Shown here: in pieces, positions 43,345-53,015 of the stretch
Numbering within the stretch: the first letter of the stretch is position 1
How the letters are laid out: every line of letters begins with the position of its first letter
The notes under the pieces: model-generated
The model's input: only the letters and a program-made list of their open reading frames with translations
Told to the model about the DNA's origin: nothing
The model's database searches: none
DNA from: an uncultured Flavobacteriales bacterium
Lineage (GTDB): Bacteria; Bacteroidota; Bacteroidia; Flavobacteriales_D; Crocinitomicaceae
Length of the DNA stretch: 64,000 nt
Reading direction: 5' to 3'
NCBI GenBank assembly: GCA_913046365.1
Contig: CAJWRM010000009.1
Span: 16,016-80,015, forward strand
Translations under genes and position numbers: made by a program

Positions 43345-45246
43345 ATGAGTGATTCAATCCAGCACGAATGTGGTATCGCCCTTATTCGTTTAAAAAAACC
43401 AATTCAGTATTACATTGATAACTACGGTTCTGCCTTTTATGGTGTGAACAAACTCCACCTGCTGATGGAAAAACAGCACAACCGCGGCCAAGATGGTGCT
43501 GGTGTTGCAAATATTAAGCTTGGAATGAAGCAGGGAGAAAGGTACATTTCTAGAGTACGGTCGGTTCAAAAATCACCTATTCAAGATATATTTGACCAAA
43601 TAAATTCAAAATTTAAAGCCCTTTATGATGCCAATCCGGATTCTATTCAGGATGTGGACTTTTTAAAGAGAAATGCAGGATTTACAGGTGAATTGTTTCT
43701 GGGCCATCTTCGTTATGGAACCTTTGGTAGAAATTCAAAAGAAAGCTGCCACCCATTTCTAAGGCAAAATAATTGGATTACTAGAAATCTTGTTGTAGCA
43801 GGTAATTTTAACCTGACAAATGTAGATGAGTTGTTTGATGTTCTTTTGAAGGTTGGACAGCATCCTAAAGAGAAATCAGATACGGTAACCGTTCTTGAGA
43901 AAATAGGTCATTTTTTAGACGTTGAAAATGACGAGCTTTTCAATAAATTTAAGGCAGAAGGACTATCGAATAAAGAGGTATATGCAAAAATTTCAAATGA
44001 AATAGGAATTGAAAAAATCCTAAAAAAAGCAAGTGAAGACTGGGATGGTGGTTATACAATGGCAGGTTTATTAGGTCATGGTGATGCTTTTGTATTAAGA
44101 GATCCTTCGGGAATTCGCCCCGCTTTCTGGTTTGAAAATGATGAGGTATGTGTGGTGGCTTCCGAACGCCCTGCAATACAGACAGCGTTTGATATTCATG
44201 TAGAAGAAGTTAATGAATTGACTCCTGGTCATGCCTTAATTATCAAAAAAGATGGTTCGGTTAAAGAAACATTAATCAACGAACCAAATGAGCTAAGAAA
44301 ATGTTCTTTCGAGCGTATTTATTTTTCAAGAGGTTCGGATAAAGATATCTACACAGAAAGAAAAGCTTTGGGCAAGCTGATAGTGCCTCCGGTTTTAGGA
44401 ACAATCAATCACGATTTAGACAACACGGTATTCTCATTTATTCCAAATACGGCAGAAATTTCATTTTACGGATTGATAAAAGGACTTGACCAACATCTGA
44501 ATGAAAAGAAAATCGCACAAATTCAAGCTTTAGGCTCGAATCCAACACAGGAAGAGATTCAAAATATTATTCGTCAGCGTGCGCGTATCGAGAAAATTGC
44601 AATTAAAGACGCTAAGCTCAGAACTTTTATTACGCAAGATGATTCACGGGATGATTTGGTTTCTCACATTTATGATATTACTTATGGTGGTATTCGTGCC
44701 AACGAAGATAATCTTGTGGTCATTGACGACAGTATTGTTCGTGGAACCACCCTTCGCAAAAGTATCTTCAAGATTTTGGATCGCTTGAAACCTAAAAAGA
44801 TTGTCATTGTTTCTTCAGCACCTCAAATCCGTTACCCTGATTGTTATGGTATTGATATGGCTAAGCTTGGTGATTTTATCGCGTTTAATGCGGCGATTGC
44901 TTTATTAAGAGAACGCGGCATGGAAAACACCATTGAGAATGTTTATACAAATTGCCTAGGCCAAATGGACCTTCCAAAAGAAGAGGTCGTCAATTTTGTA
45001 AAGGACATCTATTCGCCTTTTAAACCTGAAGAAATATCTGCGAAAATATCTGAATTGTTGACGCCAAAAGACATGAAAGCACCCGTTGAGATTGTATTCC
45101 AATCGATTGAGAACTTGCACAAAGCGTGTCCAAATAACACTGGGGATTGGTATTTTACGGGTAACTATCCAACGCCAGGTGGGAATAAGGTTGTAAACAA
45201 GGCTTTTATAAACTGGAAAGAAAACCGGAACGAAAGGGCTTATTAA
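43345..45246 (+). CDS. Amidophosphoribosyltransferase-like protein (PurF family, long form)
   Basis: 633 residues. The N-terminal glutamine amidotransferase (Ntn) domain has its candidate nucleophile at C9 (HECGIAL), which needs removal of an eight-residue propeptide, and the HNRGQDGAG and LFLGHLRYGTFG segments of the family. The C-terminal phosphoribosyltransferase domain shows the PRPP loop LVVIDDSIVRGTTLRKS. PurF makes phosphoribosylamine, the first step of purine synthesis. Compared with the usual ~500 residues there is an extra ~130, including a helical section around KGLDQHLNEKKIAQIQAL between the domains. Bacteroidota often carry this long form besides a normal PurF, so a paralogous role is possible and the purF name is withheld. 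Confidence 0.8.
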   Translation: MSDSIQHECGIALIRLKKPIQYYIDNYGSAFYGVNKLHLLMEKQHNRGQDGAGVANIKLGMKQGERYISRVRSVQKSPIQDIFDQINSKFKALYDANPDSIQDVDFLKRNAGFTGELFLGHLRYGTFGRNSKESCHPFLRQNNWITRNLVVAGNFNLTNVDELFDVLLKVGQHPKEKSDTVTVLEKIGHFLDVENDELFNKFKAEGLSNKEVYAKISNEIGIEKILKKASEDWDGGYTMAGLLGHGDAFVLRDPSGIRPAFWFENDEVCVVASERPAIQTAFDIHVEEVNELTPGHALIIKKDGSVKETLINEPNELRKCSFERIYFSRGSDKDIYTERKALGKLIVPPVLGTINHDLDNTVFSFIPNTAEISFYGLIKGLDQHLNEKKIAQIQALGSNPTQEEIQNIIRQRARIEKIAIKDAKLRTFITQDDSRDDLVSHIYDITYGGIRANEDNLVVIDDSIVRGTTLRKSIFKILDRLKPKKIVIVSSAPQIRYPDCYGIDMAKLGDFIAFNAAIALLRERGMENTIENVYTNCLGQMDLPKEEVVNFVKDIYSPFKPEEISAKISELLTPKDMKAPVEIVFQSIENLHKACPNNTGDWYFTGNYPTPGGNKVVNKAFINWKENRNERAY

Positions 45247-45255
45247 TTCGCGGTC

Positions 45256-45271
45256 ATTTCGTAAACGAAAT
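45256..45271. terminator. Small hairpin between convergent genes
   Basis: ATTTCG, loop TAAA, CGAAAT in the 26-nt gap between the PurF-like and NQO-like genes; weak tails on both sides. Confidence 0.3.
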
Positions 45272-45272
45272 A

Positions 45273-45842
45273 TCATTTTATATCCCGTAATACATCTCTC
45301 TTTACACGCTGAAGATATTTTTTTCTTTTTTCATCTGTAGCGAAAGGTACGGACCAAAACTGTTTTGTTTTGGTGAATAGCGATGGTTTCCAGCCAAAAA
45401 CAAAGGTGTATACACCCATTACAAGTCTCAATTTAACCGAATTTAAATAAACGGTAATAACCGGCAATGCCGGTGCTCCGTGGGTAATATAGGTCCTTAA
45501 TTTTTTATCTTTCAATCTTGGAACTGGTACTCCATAGGTTTTTGTTAGCGGTTTAAAGTCATAAGCAAATCCTGGCGTAAACACTTCATCGAAAAACACC
45601 TCTAATCGCGGTGTGCACCTGAACCACCAAACCGGAGAAATAATATAAATATGGGTAGACCAAGTGATCCAATCTTTAAATTTTTGTATGAGTTTGGTTC
45701 TAGGTCTGAGATAGCTTTCATGGTATAAATCAGCTACTTTCACTTCCGCATGATGCTCAAGGTTCTTCTGTATCTCTTTGAATATTCCGTTGTAGCAAAA
45801 TGAGTTTTTATCAGGATGAGAAATAATAATCAGCGCTTTCAT
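45273..45842 (-). CDS. NAD(P)H quinone oxidoreductase-family flavoprotein (flavodoxin-2 fold)
   Basis: 189 residues. Flavodoxin-like fold of the NQO1/KefF/MdaB group: ALIIISHPDKNSF at the N-terminus is the FMN/FAD phosphate loop and YIISPVWWFRCTPRLEVFFDEVF is the typical central strand-loop-helix. These enzymes reduce quinones or other electrophiles with NAD(P)H. The substrate is not evident. It follows waaA with a 2-nt gap and is probably co-transcribed with it. Confidence 0.82.
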   Translation of the reverse strand: MKALIIISHPDKNSFCYNGIFKEIQKNLEHHAEVKVADLYHESYLRPRTKLIQKFKDWITWSTHIYIISPVWWFRCTPRLEVFFDEVFTPGFAYDFKPLTKTYGVPVPRLKDKKLRTYITHGAPALPVITVYLNSVKLRLVMGVYTFVFGWKPSLFTKTKQFWSVPFATDEKRKKYLQRVKRDVLRDIK

Positions 45843-45844
45843 GT

Positions 45845-47071
45845 CTATTTCAGTATGTCTTTAATAAATGCATGATTCACAATTTTGTTCGTGGCGCCAG
45901 CTTGACTTTCCATAAAGGCTTCAATTTTTTGTTTGATTTCCTTTTGATTGCTAAGTGCATTTATTTTTATAGAAAGTTGTTGTGCATTTTCAACGACAAA
46001 TCCAATTCCCGCGTCCATGAAACTTTTCGCCTCGGGAAACTTCTCATGATGAGGTCCAAAAAATACAGGGAGTCCGAAAGCTGCCGCCTCTAAAATATTA
46101 TGCAGACTTCCTGAGAACCCTCCTCCAATCAAGGCATAATCGGCATATTGATAGGCAGATGAAAGGTGTCCAATAGTATCCAAAATAAGGACACGTTCGT
46201 CATGCTGATCCTTGAATTCTGTATACCGAACAGCGGGTTGTTCTAATAAAGTTTCTATACGCTCAATATTTGCTCTTTTGATATTGTGCGGGGCAATAAT
46301 GACTTTGGTTTCGGGATTGGATGCCAAGAAATGTTTAATGATTTTTTCTTCTGACTCCCAGGAGCTTCCTGCGATTAAAACTGGTCTCTTAGCAGAGAAA
46401 TTTGACAAAATGGAATCGGTTTCCGTCGTAGCTTCTTTATGCTGTAAGACTCTGTCGTATCTTGTGTCTCCTGACAAGGTTATGTCCTTAATTCCGATAG
46501 ATTCGAGTAAAGTTTTGGTCTCCTCATTTTGAACGAAAAAGTAGTCTATATTTTTTAAAATACGCGAAAAAAAGCCTCCATATCTTTTGAAATAAATTTG
46601 GTTTTTGCGCAATAGTGTCGAAATAGATACAAGTTTGGTCTTTGATGCTTGGCATTCTAGGATGAAGTTTGGCCAGAATTCATATTTCACAAAAACCGCA
46701 AGCTTTGGTTTCGCTTTGTTTATAAATATATGGGCGTTTAATTTTGTATCAAAAGGTAGGTAAAGTGCCTTGTCTACAGGATGCGTTCTTTTCTCAAAAT
46801 GCTGCATACCCGAAGGAGAAAAGAAGGTGACAAGAATAAAAGCATTTGGTGTATTTTTTTTGATCGTATGCATTACAGGTAAACCTTGGTCAAATTCTCC
46901 AAGTGAGGCACAATGAAACCAAATGACCTGAGCGTTTTGTGGGATATCTTCTAATATGGAAATCCAATTCTTTCGACCCTCCAAGCCTGCGCGTATTTTG
47001 AGGTTAAATATTGACGCAATTCTTAGAGAAAGAATGAAAAAATGAATTCCTATTTGGTAGAGTATACCCAT
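45845..47071 (-). CDS. waaA: 3-deoxy-D-manno-octulosonic acid (Kdo) transferase
   Basis: 408 residues. Inner-membrane-associated GT30 enzyme that transfers Kdo from CMP-Kdo to the lipid A precursor, the first core step of LPS synthesis. An N-terminal hydrophobic segment (IGIHFFILSLRI) anchors it. IWFHCASLGEFDQG carries the catalytic glutamate, FVKYEFWPNF follows, and ALIGGGFSGSLHNILEAAAFGLPVFFGPHHEKFPEA is the nucleotide-sugar site. The length is normal. It overlaps the upstream barrel protein gene by 1 nt, which ties that gene to outer-membrane construction. Confidence 0.95.
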   Translation of the reverse strand: MGILYQIGIHFFILSLRIASIFNLKIRAGLEGRKNWISILEDIPQNAQVIWFHCASLGEFDQGLPVMHTIKKNTPNAFILVTFFSPSGMQHFEKRTHPVDKALYLPFDTKLNAHIFINKAKPKLAVFVKYEFWPNFILECQASKTKLVSISTLLRKNQIYFKRYGGFFSRILKNIDYFFVQNEETKTLLESIGIKDITLSGDTRYDRVLQHKEATTETDSILSNFSAKRPVLIAGSSWESEEKIIKHFLASNPETKVIIAPHNIKRANIERIETLLEQPAVRYTEFKDQHDERVLILDTIGHLSSAYQYADYALIGGGFSGSLHNILEAAAFGLPVFFGPHHEKFPEAKSFMDAGIGFVVENAQQLSIKINALSNQKEIKQKIEAFMESQAGATNKIVNHAFIKDILK

Positions 47072-47829
47072 TAGTCAAAGTAAAATTCTTTCGGCTGTCG
47101 CTTGTAAATTGGAATTACCCATCCAAGCTTGAGGCCCATTTGAATATCTAGTCTTGTAACTTTAGATACTTCTTCGTTGGGGCGGTCATAAAATAAATCT
47201 CGCCTGTTTTTTGTCAGCCCTTGCTGTGCATAGAACCCCCCGTAAAAATGATAACCACTTGCTGAAGCCATGAAATTATATCCTAGAAATTGATGAAAAT
47301 TAATACCTGTGGTCAGTCTGTCATATCCTTTTTTATAGTCCAACTCAAGCTGGGGAACTACCTGCTCGTTGGTTTCTATTTTCATTTTATGCAGAAGAAA
47401 ACCAACCCCACCATGAATAAAAATGCCTGAATTATTATTAACATTGAATATGGGGAGTATTTTTCCTATGGTTAGATTTGAACTAAACCCGCGTGGAAAA
47501 ACCACTAGGGCTGCAATGTCTCCATTGATATCCGTAATGTTTCCATACGCATCAGTCAAATGGTCAAAAACTCCTGTTAGTCTAACATCGTTTCCAAATA
47601 AAAAGTATGAATTCAGACCAAAGAAGTAGTTTTTTTTTGTCTTGAACCCAGTCATCAAGCCTACATGATTTAAAAACCCATAACGGTCGGCAAGGTCCTC
47701 TGTGGTGCCATTTGCGCCATATTCAAATCCAATCCATACCCTAGAAACTGCGCTGTCTGATTTTTGATTTTGTGCAAAAACTTGATGAGTGAAAGCGATG
47801 AAAAAGCTGCAGATTATGATGTGTTTCAT
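47071..47829 (-). CDS. Predicted outer-membrane barrel protein
   Basis: 252 residues from the ATG at 47829 (MKHIIICSFFIAFTHQVFAQ, a clear signal peptide); a TTG three codons upstream is less likely. The rest is made of alternating strands ended by turns (VWIGFEYGANGTTED, NHVGLMTGFKTKKNYFFGLNSYFLFG, IFIHGGVGFLLHKM, MGLKLGWVIPIYKR), which fits a small beta barrel. No named family recognised. It is first in an operon with waaA and the NQO-like gene. Confidence 0.7.
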   Translation of the reverse strand: MKHIIICSFFIAFTHQVFAQNQKSDSAVSRVWIGFEYGANGTTEDLADRYGFLNHVGLMTGFKTKKNYFFGLNSYFLFGNDVRLTGVFDHLTDAYGNITDINGDIAALVVFPRGFSSNLTIGKILPIFNVNNNSGIFIHGGVGFLLHKMKIETNEQVVPQLELDYKKGYDRLTTGINFHQFLGYNFMASASGYHFYGGFYAQQGLTKNRRDLFYDRPNEEVSKVTRLDIQMGLKLGWVIPIYKRQPKEFYFD

Positions 47830-47835
47830 GGAATA

Positions 47836-47843
47836 CAAAAATA
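47836..47843 (-). promoter_or_regulatory. Promoter -7 element (TATTTTTG) for the barrel protein/waaA operon
   Basis: Minus-strand TATTTTTG fits TAnnTTTG and ends 6 nt before the ATG at 47829, implying a very short leader. Confidence 0.35.
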
Positions 47844-47949
47844 CGTTCTATTTTTTTCTTTTGGAAAACGAGCTTCTCCTAATCTTAAGTTTTCTTTTTT
47901 TTTAATCAAACAACGGCTTTAATGCCTTTATGTTTCATCTTGAATTGTT

Positions 47950-47957
47950 TATATTTG
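47950..47957 (+). promoter_or_regulatory. Promoter -7 element (TATATTTG) for the polysaccharide operon
   Basis: Exact TAnnTTTG match 18 nt before the ATG at 47976. This is the only promoter-like site seen before the long run of plus-strand genes to 61224. Confidence 0.45.
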
Positions 47958-47975
47958 TGGCTGTTAATCGCAGAG

Positions 47976-49106
47976 ATGAAGAAAATTCAAATGGTTGATT
48001 TGGTTTCTCAATACGAAAAAATCAAACCAGCCGTACTACCTCTAATAGAGGATATCATGTCTAAAGCCCAGTTTATAAATGGGCCAGAGGTTTCGGCTTT
48101 TAAAAATGAGCTTCAAGATTATTTAGGCGTAAAACATGTGATTCCATGCGCCAATGGCACTGATGCGCTGCAAATTTCTTTAATGTCCTTGGGCCTAAAA
48201 CCAGGAGATGAAGTGATCACACCATCTTTTACCTATATCGCAACGACGGAGGTAATCGCTCTACTTGGCCTGAAGCCGATATTTGTTGAGGTAGATCCGA
48301 AAACATTTTGCATCGACCCGAAAGCACTTGCTAATGCTTTGACCTCAAAAACCAAAGCAATAGTTCCTGTTCATTTGTATGGTCAGTCCGCTGATATGGA
48401 ATCGATAATGAATTTTGCAAAAGCAAATAACCTCTTTGTTGTTGAGGACAACGCTCAGGCGATAGGTTCAGAATATATTTTCCGCTCAGGTAAAAAACAA
48501 AAAACTGGTACGATTGGTGATATTGGTTGTACCTCATTCTTTCCTTCAAAGAATCTAGGTTGCTTTGGTGATGGTGGTGCAATTTGTACAAATAATGATG
48601 AATTGGCGGAGAAACTCAAAATGATAGCCAACCATGGGCAAAGTAAAAAATACCATCATGATGTCGTTGGATGCAATTCTCGATTAGATAATTTGCAGGC
48701 AGGTGTGTTAAGGATAAAATTGAGGAAATTAGATGACTATATTGCTGCTCGGAGAAGAGCCGCTGTGGCATACGACAATGCTTTTCAAGGTAATCCAAAC
48801 ATAGACATTCCGTATAGAGCATCGAATTCGACCCACGCTTTTCATCAGTATACGCTTAAATTGAACGGTGTGAGTAGAGATGGACTGAATAAGCACCTTA
48901 CCGACAAGGGTATTCCTTCTATGATTTATTATCCAATACCTGCTCACAAGCAAAAGATGTTTGCTCATTTTGATTTGGAATGTGATCTTCCAGTTACAGA
49001 TGAGCTCACACATCAGGTAATTTCATTGCCGATGCATACAGAATTAGAGGAGGATCAATTGAATTTTATAACCGAAGAGGTGAAGGCATATATTAATTTA
49101 GATTAA
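47976..49106 (+). CDS. wbpE: DegT/DnrJ/EryC1 sugar aminotransferase, WbpE/WlbC-like
   Basis: 376 residues from the ATG at 47976 (MKKIQMVDLVSQYEKI); upstream in-frame codons give a hydrophobic tail not found in the family. PLP enzyme: lysine K192 in TSFFPSKNLGCFGDGG forms the Schiff base, and DNAQAIGSEY holds the aspartate that contacts the cofactor nitrogen. With the WbpB-, WbpD- and WbpA-like genes nearby, the most likely substrate is UDP-2-acetamido-3-oxo-glucuronate, aminated at C3 from glutamate. A different ketosugar cannot be ruled out from sequence alone. First gene of the operon; the next gene begins immediately after its stop. Confidence 0.82.
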   Translation: MKKIQMVDLVSQYEKIKPAVLPLIEDIMSKAQFINGPEVSAFKNELQDYLGVKHVIPCANGTDALQISLMSLGLKPGDEVITPSFTYIATTEVIALLGLKPIFVEVDPKTFCIDPKALANALTSKTKAIVPVHLYGQSADMESIMNFAKANNLFVVEDNAQAIGSEYIFRSGKKQKTGTIGDIGCTSFFPSKNLGCFGDGGAICTNNDELAEKLKMIANHGQSKKYHHDVVGCNSRLDNLQAGVLRIKLRKLDDYIAARRRAAVAYDNAFQGNPNIDIPYRASNSTHAFHQYTLKLNGVSRDGLNKHLTDKGIPSMIYYPIPAHKQKMFAHFDLECDLPVTDELTHQVISLPMHTELEEDQLNFITEEVKAYINLD

Positions 49107-50423
49107 ATGAAAAAGATTACTGTAGTTGGAACTGGCTATGTAGGACTTGTTACTGGAACGTGTTTTGCGGAAACAGGAAACGATGTTTTGTGTGTCGATA
49201 TTGACGAGGCGAAAGTAGATATGATGAAGGCTGGAAAAGTTCCTATCTACGAGCCGAATCTTGATACTTATTTTGAAAGAAATATTTCCGCAGGTAGATT
49301 AAAGTTTACTACATCACTGGAAGAAGGAGTATCCCATGGAGGTATTATATTTTTAGCACTGCCAACACCTCCTGGTGAAGATGGCTCAGCAGACCTGTCC
49401 TACATTTTAAATGTTGCTGATCAATTGGGAGGAATGATGAAGGAGTATAAAGTAATTGTAGATAAAAGTACTGTTCCTGTGGGTACGGCCGAAAAGGTTC
49501 ATGCAGCTGTCGCCAATAACGCAACTGTTGATTTTGCAGTAGTCTCAAACCCAGAGTTTTTAAGAGAGGGTTTTGCCGTTTCTGATTTCATGAAGCCAGA
49601 TAGAGTTGTTGTTGGAACGAGAGATGAGCGCGCAATAAAAATCATGGAAAGCTTGTACAAGCCATTTGTTCGGCAGGGAAATCCAATTTACTTTATGGAT
49701 GAAAAATCTGCAGAATTAACGAAATATGCTGCGAATTCTTTTTTGGCTACGAAAATCACTTTCATGAATGAAGTGGCGAACTTTTGTGAACTTGTTGGTG
49801 CAGATGTAGATAAAGTTCGTGTGGGCATTGGTTCTGATTCTCGTATTGGAAAACGATTTTTATTTCCTGGTATAGGTTACGGTGGATCTTGTTTCCCCAA
49901 AGATGTTCAAGCTCTTGTAAAATCGGGAAGAGAAAATGATTTTGATTTTCAAATTCTGGATGCAGTCACCAAGGTGAATTATGAGCAAAAAACGATTCTT
50001 TTTCCTAAGATTAAAAATTACTTCAAAGGCGATTTGAGAGGTAAAAAAATCGCAATATGGGGGCTTTCTTTTAAGCCAGATACAGATGACATTAGAGAGG
50101 CTCCGGCGCTTTATATGATTGAAAAACTAATTGATAGTGGTGCGGAAGTTGTCGCCCATGACCCAGAGGCAATGGAGAATTTTAAGGCATTGCCGATTGG
50201 TCAACAAATGTCATTTTCTACAAATGAATACGATGCATTGGATGGGGCGGATGCTTTGTTGATCTGCACAGAATGGAGTATATATAGGAATCCAGATTTT
50301 GACAAAATGAAATCACTTCTTAAAGATGCTGTGATTTTCGATGGAAGAAATCTATTTGATGTGCATGATATGAATGCAAAAGGGTATTTTTATTCGAGTA
50401 TTGGACGTAATTTAAATTTGTAA
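49107..50423 (+). CDS. ugd: UDP-glucose 6-dehydrogenase
   Basis: 438 residues. Oxidises UDP-glucose to UDP-glucuronate using two NAD+. NAD-binding [10 protein letters not shown] at the N-terminus, [14 protein letters not shown], the [10 protein letters not shown] and SNPEFLREG segments, and the catalytic cysteine C262 in [10 protein letters not shown] are all present. The C-terminal domain carries [15 protein letters not shown]. The SNPEFLREG form and length separate it from the second dehydrogenase at 53008. Its product feeds the decarboxylase encoded 2 nt downstream. Confidence 0.96.
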   Translation: MKKITVVGTGYVGLVTGTCFAETGNDVLCVDIDEAKVDMMKAGKVPIYEPNLDTYFERNISAGRLKFTTSLEEGVSHGGIIFLALPTPPGEDGSADLSYILNVADQLGGMMKEYKVIVDKSTVPVGTAEKVHAAVANNATVDFAVVSNPEFLREGFAVSDFMKPDRVVVGTRDERAIKIMESLYKPFVRQGNPIYFMDEKSAELTKYAANSFLATKITFMNEVANFCELVGADVDKVRVGIGSDSRIGKRFLFPGIGYGGSCFPKDVQALVKSGRENDFDFQILDAVTKVNYEQKTILFPKIKNYFKGDLRGKKIAIWGLSFKPDTDDIREAPALYMIEKLIDSGAEVVAHDPEAMENFKALPIGQQMSFSTNEYDALDGADALLICTEWSIYRNPDFDKMKSLLKDAVIFDGRNLFDVHDMNAKGYFYSSIGRNLNL

Positions 50424-50425
50424 TC

Positions 50426-51412
50426 GTGAAAACAATTTTAATAACAGGTGCTGCAGGGTTTTTAGGGTCTCATTTGTGTGATAGATTCACTAAAGAGGGA
50501 TACCACGTTATTGGTATGGATAATCTTATTACCGGTAGGATGTCGAATCTCGAACACCTTATGAAGCTTGCTAATTTTGAATTTCACCACCACGACGTTT
50601 CCAAGCATATTCACATTCCGGGTGAATTAGATTATATACTTCATTTTGCATCTCCAGCGAGTCCAATAGATTATTTAAAAATCCCGATTCAAACTTTAAA
50701 GGTTGGTTCATTGGGAATACATAATTGTCTTGGTTTAGCTCGTGTAAAAAAGGCAAGGGTATTAATCGCGTCAACCTCAGAGGTCTATGGAGACCCTAAT
50801 GTACATCCGCAACCAGAAAGTTATTGGGGTAATGTAAATCCAGTTGGTCCAAGGGGCGTCTATGATGAGGCAAAAAGATTTCAAGAGGCAATGACTATGG
50901 CCTATCATACTTTTCATGGTGTTGAGACTCGAATTGTTCGAATATTCAATACCTATGGACCAAGGATGCGTCTGAATGATGGTCGTGTGCTTCCTGCATT
51001 TATCGGTCAGGCATTGCGAGGTGAGGATTTAACGGTTTTTGGAGATGGTTCTCAGACTAGATCCTTTTGTTATGTGGATGATTTAGTGGAAGGGATCTTT
51101 AGATTATTGAAAAGCGATTATGAACAACCTGTTAATATTGGTAATCCATCCGAGATTTCTATATCGCAATTTGCAGAAGAAATTATTGAGCTCACAGGTA
51201 CTGACCAAAAGGTGATTTATAAGGATTTACCCGTAGATGACCCAAAACAGAGAAGACCTGACATTACTTTGGCTAAAAAGCTGTTGAATTGGGAACCCAA
51301 AATAACTCGACATGAGGGCTTGAAAATAACCTATGAATATTTTAAATCGCTTTCTAAAGAGGAGCTTTTTGAAAAAGACCATATGAATTTTGATAAATAT
51401 ATTGTACGCTAA
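50426..51412 (+). CDS. UDP-glucuronate decarboxylase (UDP-xylose synthase), SDR family
   Basis: 328 residues from a GTG start at 50426, placed so that the Rossmann strand [17 protein letters not shown] begins at the N-terminus. Extended SDR enzyme with the catalytic Y146-x-x-x-K150 (GVYDEAK) and the STSEVYGDP segment. [22 protein letters not shown] and [17 protein letters not shown] are characteristic of the UXS group, which oxidises and decarboxylates UDP-glucuronate to UDP-xylose. It sits directly after ugd, its substrate supplier. A UDP-4-keto-pentose product is an alternative. Confidence 0.88.
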   Translation: MKTILITGAAGFLGSHLCDRFTKEGYHVIGMDNLITGRMSNLEHLMKLANFEFHHHDVSKHIHIPGELDYILHFASPASPIDYLKIPIQTLKVGSLGIHNCLGLARVKKARVLIASTSEVYGDPNVHPQPESYWGNVNPVGPRGVYDEAKRFQEAMTMAYHTFHGVETRIVRIFNTYGPRMRLNDGRVLPAFIGQALRGEDLTVFGDGSQTRSFCYVDDLVEGIFRLLKSDYEQPVNIGNPSEISISQFAEEIIELTGTDQKVIYKDLPVDDPKQRRPDITLAKKLLNWEPKITRHEGLKITYEYFKSLSKEELFEKDHMNFDKYIVR

Positions 51413-51981
51413 TGGATTACTTCGCACATGATACTGCCGTAATTGATACTGGATGTTCAATAGGAAAGGGTACCAAAATTTGGCATTTTTCCCATGTTAT
51501 GTCCGATTGTATAATAGGAAAAGCGTGTAATATTGGACAAAATGTAGTAATTTCTCCTTCAGTAATTTTAGGCGAAAATGTGAAGGTGCAAAATAATGTT
51601 TCTATATACACCGGAGTTGTTTGTGAAGATGATGTTTTCTTGGGTCCTTCAATGGTATTTACGAATGTTATAAATCCAAGAAGTGCAGTAAATAGAAGAG
51701 GTACGTATTCAAAAACTGTAGTCAAAAAAGGAGCAAGTATTGGTGCAAATGCAACGATTGTTTGTGGACACGACATTGGCGAGTTTGCTTTTGTTGGTGC
51801 AGGAGCGGTTGTCACCAAAATGGTTCCAGCATATGCTCTAGTTGTCGGGAATCCTGCGCGAAAAATAGGGTGGATGAGTGAATATGGGCATCGTTTAGAA
51901 TTTAATTCAGAAGGAATAGCTATTTGCCCTGAATCAAATGAAACATATAAATTATTGAACAATACCGTTAAGAGAATATAA
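51412..51981 (+). CDS. wbpD: UDP-3-amino-sugar N-acetyltransferase, WbpD/WlbB-like hexapeptide protein
   Basis: 189 residues, a left-handed parallel beta helix of hexapeptide repeats (IGKGTKIWHFSHVM, IGKACNIGQNVVISPSVILGENV). The VQNNVSIYTGVVCEDDVFLGPSMVFTNVINPRSAVNRRG segment followed by IGANATIVCGHDIGEFAFVGAGAVVTKMVPAYALVVGNPAR is the signature of WbpD/WlbB acetyltransferases, which acetylate the 3-amino group of UDP-GlcNAc(3NH2)A with acetyl-CoA. Its start overlaps the previous stop by one base and its stop overlaps the next ATG by one base. Confidence 0.9.
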   Translation: MDYFAHDTAVIDTGCSIGKGTKIWHFSHVMSDCIIGKACNIGQNVVISPSVILGENVKVQNNVSIYTGVVCEDDVFLGPSMVFTNVINPRSAVNRRGTYSKTVVKKGASIGANATIVCGHDIGEFAFVGAGAVVTKMVPAYALVVGNPARKIGWMSEYGHRLEFNSEGIAICPESNETYKLLNNTVKRI

Positions 51982-53015
51982 TGAGTAATAAAATAAAATT
52001 TGCGGTTGTAGGCGCTGGTCATATTGGTAAAAGGCATGCTGAAATGATAAAGCGAGAGGGTGAGGCTGAATTGGTGGCTTTAGTTGATTGTCGTTCTCAG
52101 AAAGATTGTGAAGCAGAGCATTTTGATGTTCCTTTTTTCTCGACTATTGAAGAATTGCTTGATAGCAATATTGACATAGATGTAGTAAATGTTTGCACCC
52201 CTAATGGCCTTCATGCATCTCAGTCCTTAAAGGCTTTAGAAAAAAAGAAGCATGTGGTTTGTGAGAAACCAATGGGTTTATCTAAGGACAATTGTGAACA
52301 AATTATTTTTAAAGCGCTACAGGTTTCTAGACAGGTTTTTTGTGTAATGCAAAATAGATATTCACCTCCTTCGGAATGGATTAAGTCGATTATTGACGAT
52401 GGAATCCTCGGTAATATATTTATGGTTCAGCTAAACTGCTATTGGAATCGAGATGATCGGTACTACAAGAAAGGTGGGTGGAAGGGAACCGCGGATTTAG
52501 ATGGTGGTACCTTATTTACTCAGTTTTCTCACTTCATTGATATCATGTATTGGTTGTTTGGAGATATTGATAATATTCAAGGTAAATTCAAGGACTTTAC
52601 ACACCAAAACTCAACAGATTTTGAGGATTCTGGTTTTGTGAGTTTTGATTTTATCAATGGTGGCATGGGATGCTTAAATTATTCTACTGCTGTTGCGAAT
52701 CAGAATCTAGAATCTTCTATGACCATAATCGGTGAAAATGGAAGTGTAAAAATAGGTGGTCAGTATATGAATGAGGTAGAAATCTGTAACATAAAAGACT
52801 ACGAGATGCCGACATTAAAAGAGTCAAATCCCGCAAATGATTACGGTCCTTACAAAGGATCGGCAGCCAATCACAATTATGTTATATCCAATGTTATTGA
52901 CGGTGTAAAGGGTAGAAAATCTCCGACCACAAATGCATTGGAAGGAATGAAGGTAGTTGAGATTATAGAAAGAATATATAAGGTTAGAAACGAAAATAAA
53001 AAAAGAGATGAGTGA
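51981..53015 (+). CDS. wbpB: Gfo/Idh/MocA oxidoreductase, WbpB/WlbA-like UDP-GlcNAcA 3-dehydrogenase
   Basis: 344 residues. N-terminal Rossmann motif VVGAGHIGKRHAEM, then CTPNGLHASQSLKALEKKKHVVCEKPMGL with the EKP motif. QNRYSPPSEWIKSI, QLNCYWNRDDRYYKKGGWKGT and GGTLFTQFSHFIDIMYWLFGDI closely follow WlbA/WbpB, which oxidise the C3 hydroxyl of UDP-N-acetylglucosaminuronate with an NAD cofactor. The product is the substrate of the aminotransferase at 47976. It overlaps the following dehydrogenase gene by 8 nt. Confidence 0.9.
   Translation: MSNKIKFAVVGAGHIGKRHAEMIKREGEAELVALVDCRSQKDCEAEHFDVPFFSTIEELLDSNIDIDVVNVCTPNGLHASQSLKALEKKKHVVCEKPMGLSKDNCEQIIFKALQVSRQVFCVMQNRYSPPSEWIKSIIDDGILGNIFMVQLNCYWNRDDRYYKKGGWKGTADLDGGTLFTQFSHFIDIMYWLFGDIDNIQGKFKDFTHQNSTDFEDSGFVSFDFINGGMGCLNYSTAVANQNLESSMTIIGENGSVKIGGQYMNEVEICNIKDYEMPTLKESNPANDYGPYKGSAANHNYVISNVIDGVKGRKSPTTNALEGMKVVEIIERIYKVRNENKKRDE

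Noticed and set aside
51417..52037. A 206-codon open frame on the minus strand
   Set aside because: It lies antisense to the WbpD-like acetyltransferase, has no family features and is explained by codon bias of the plus-strand gene.
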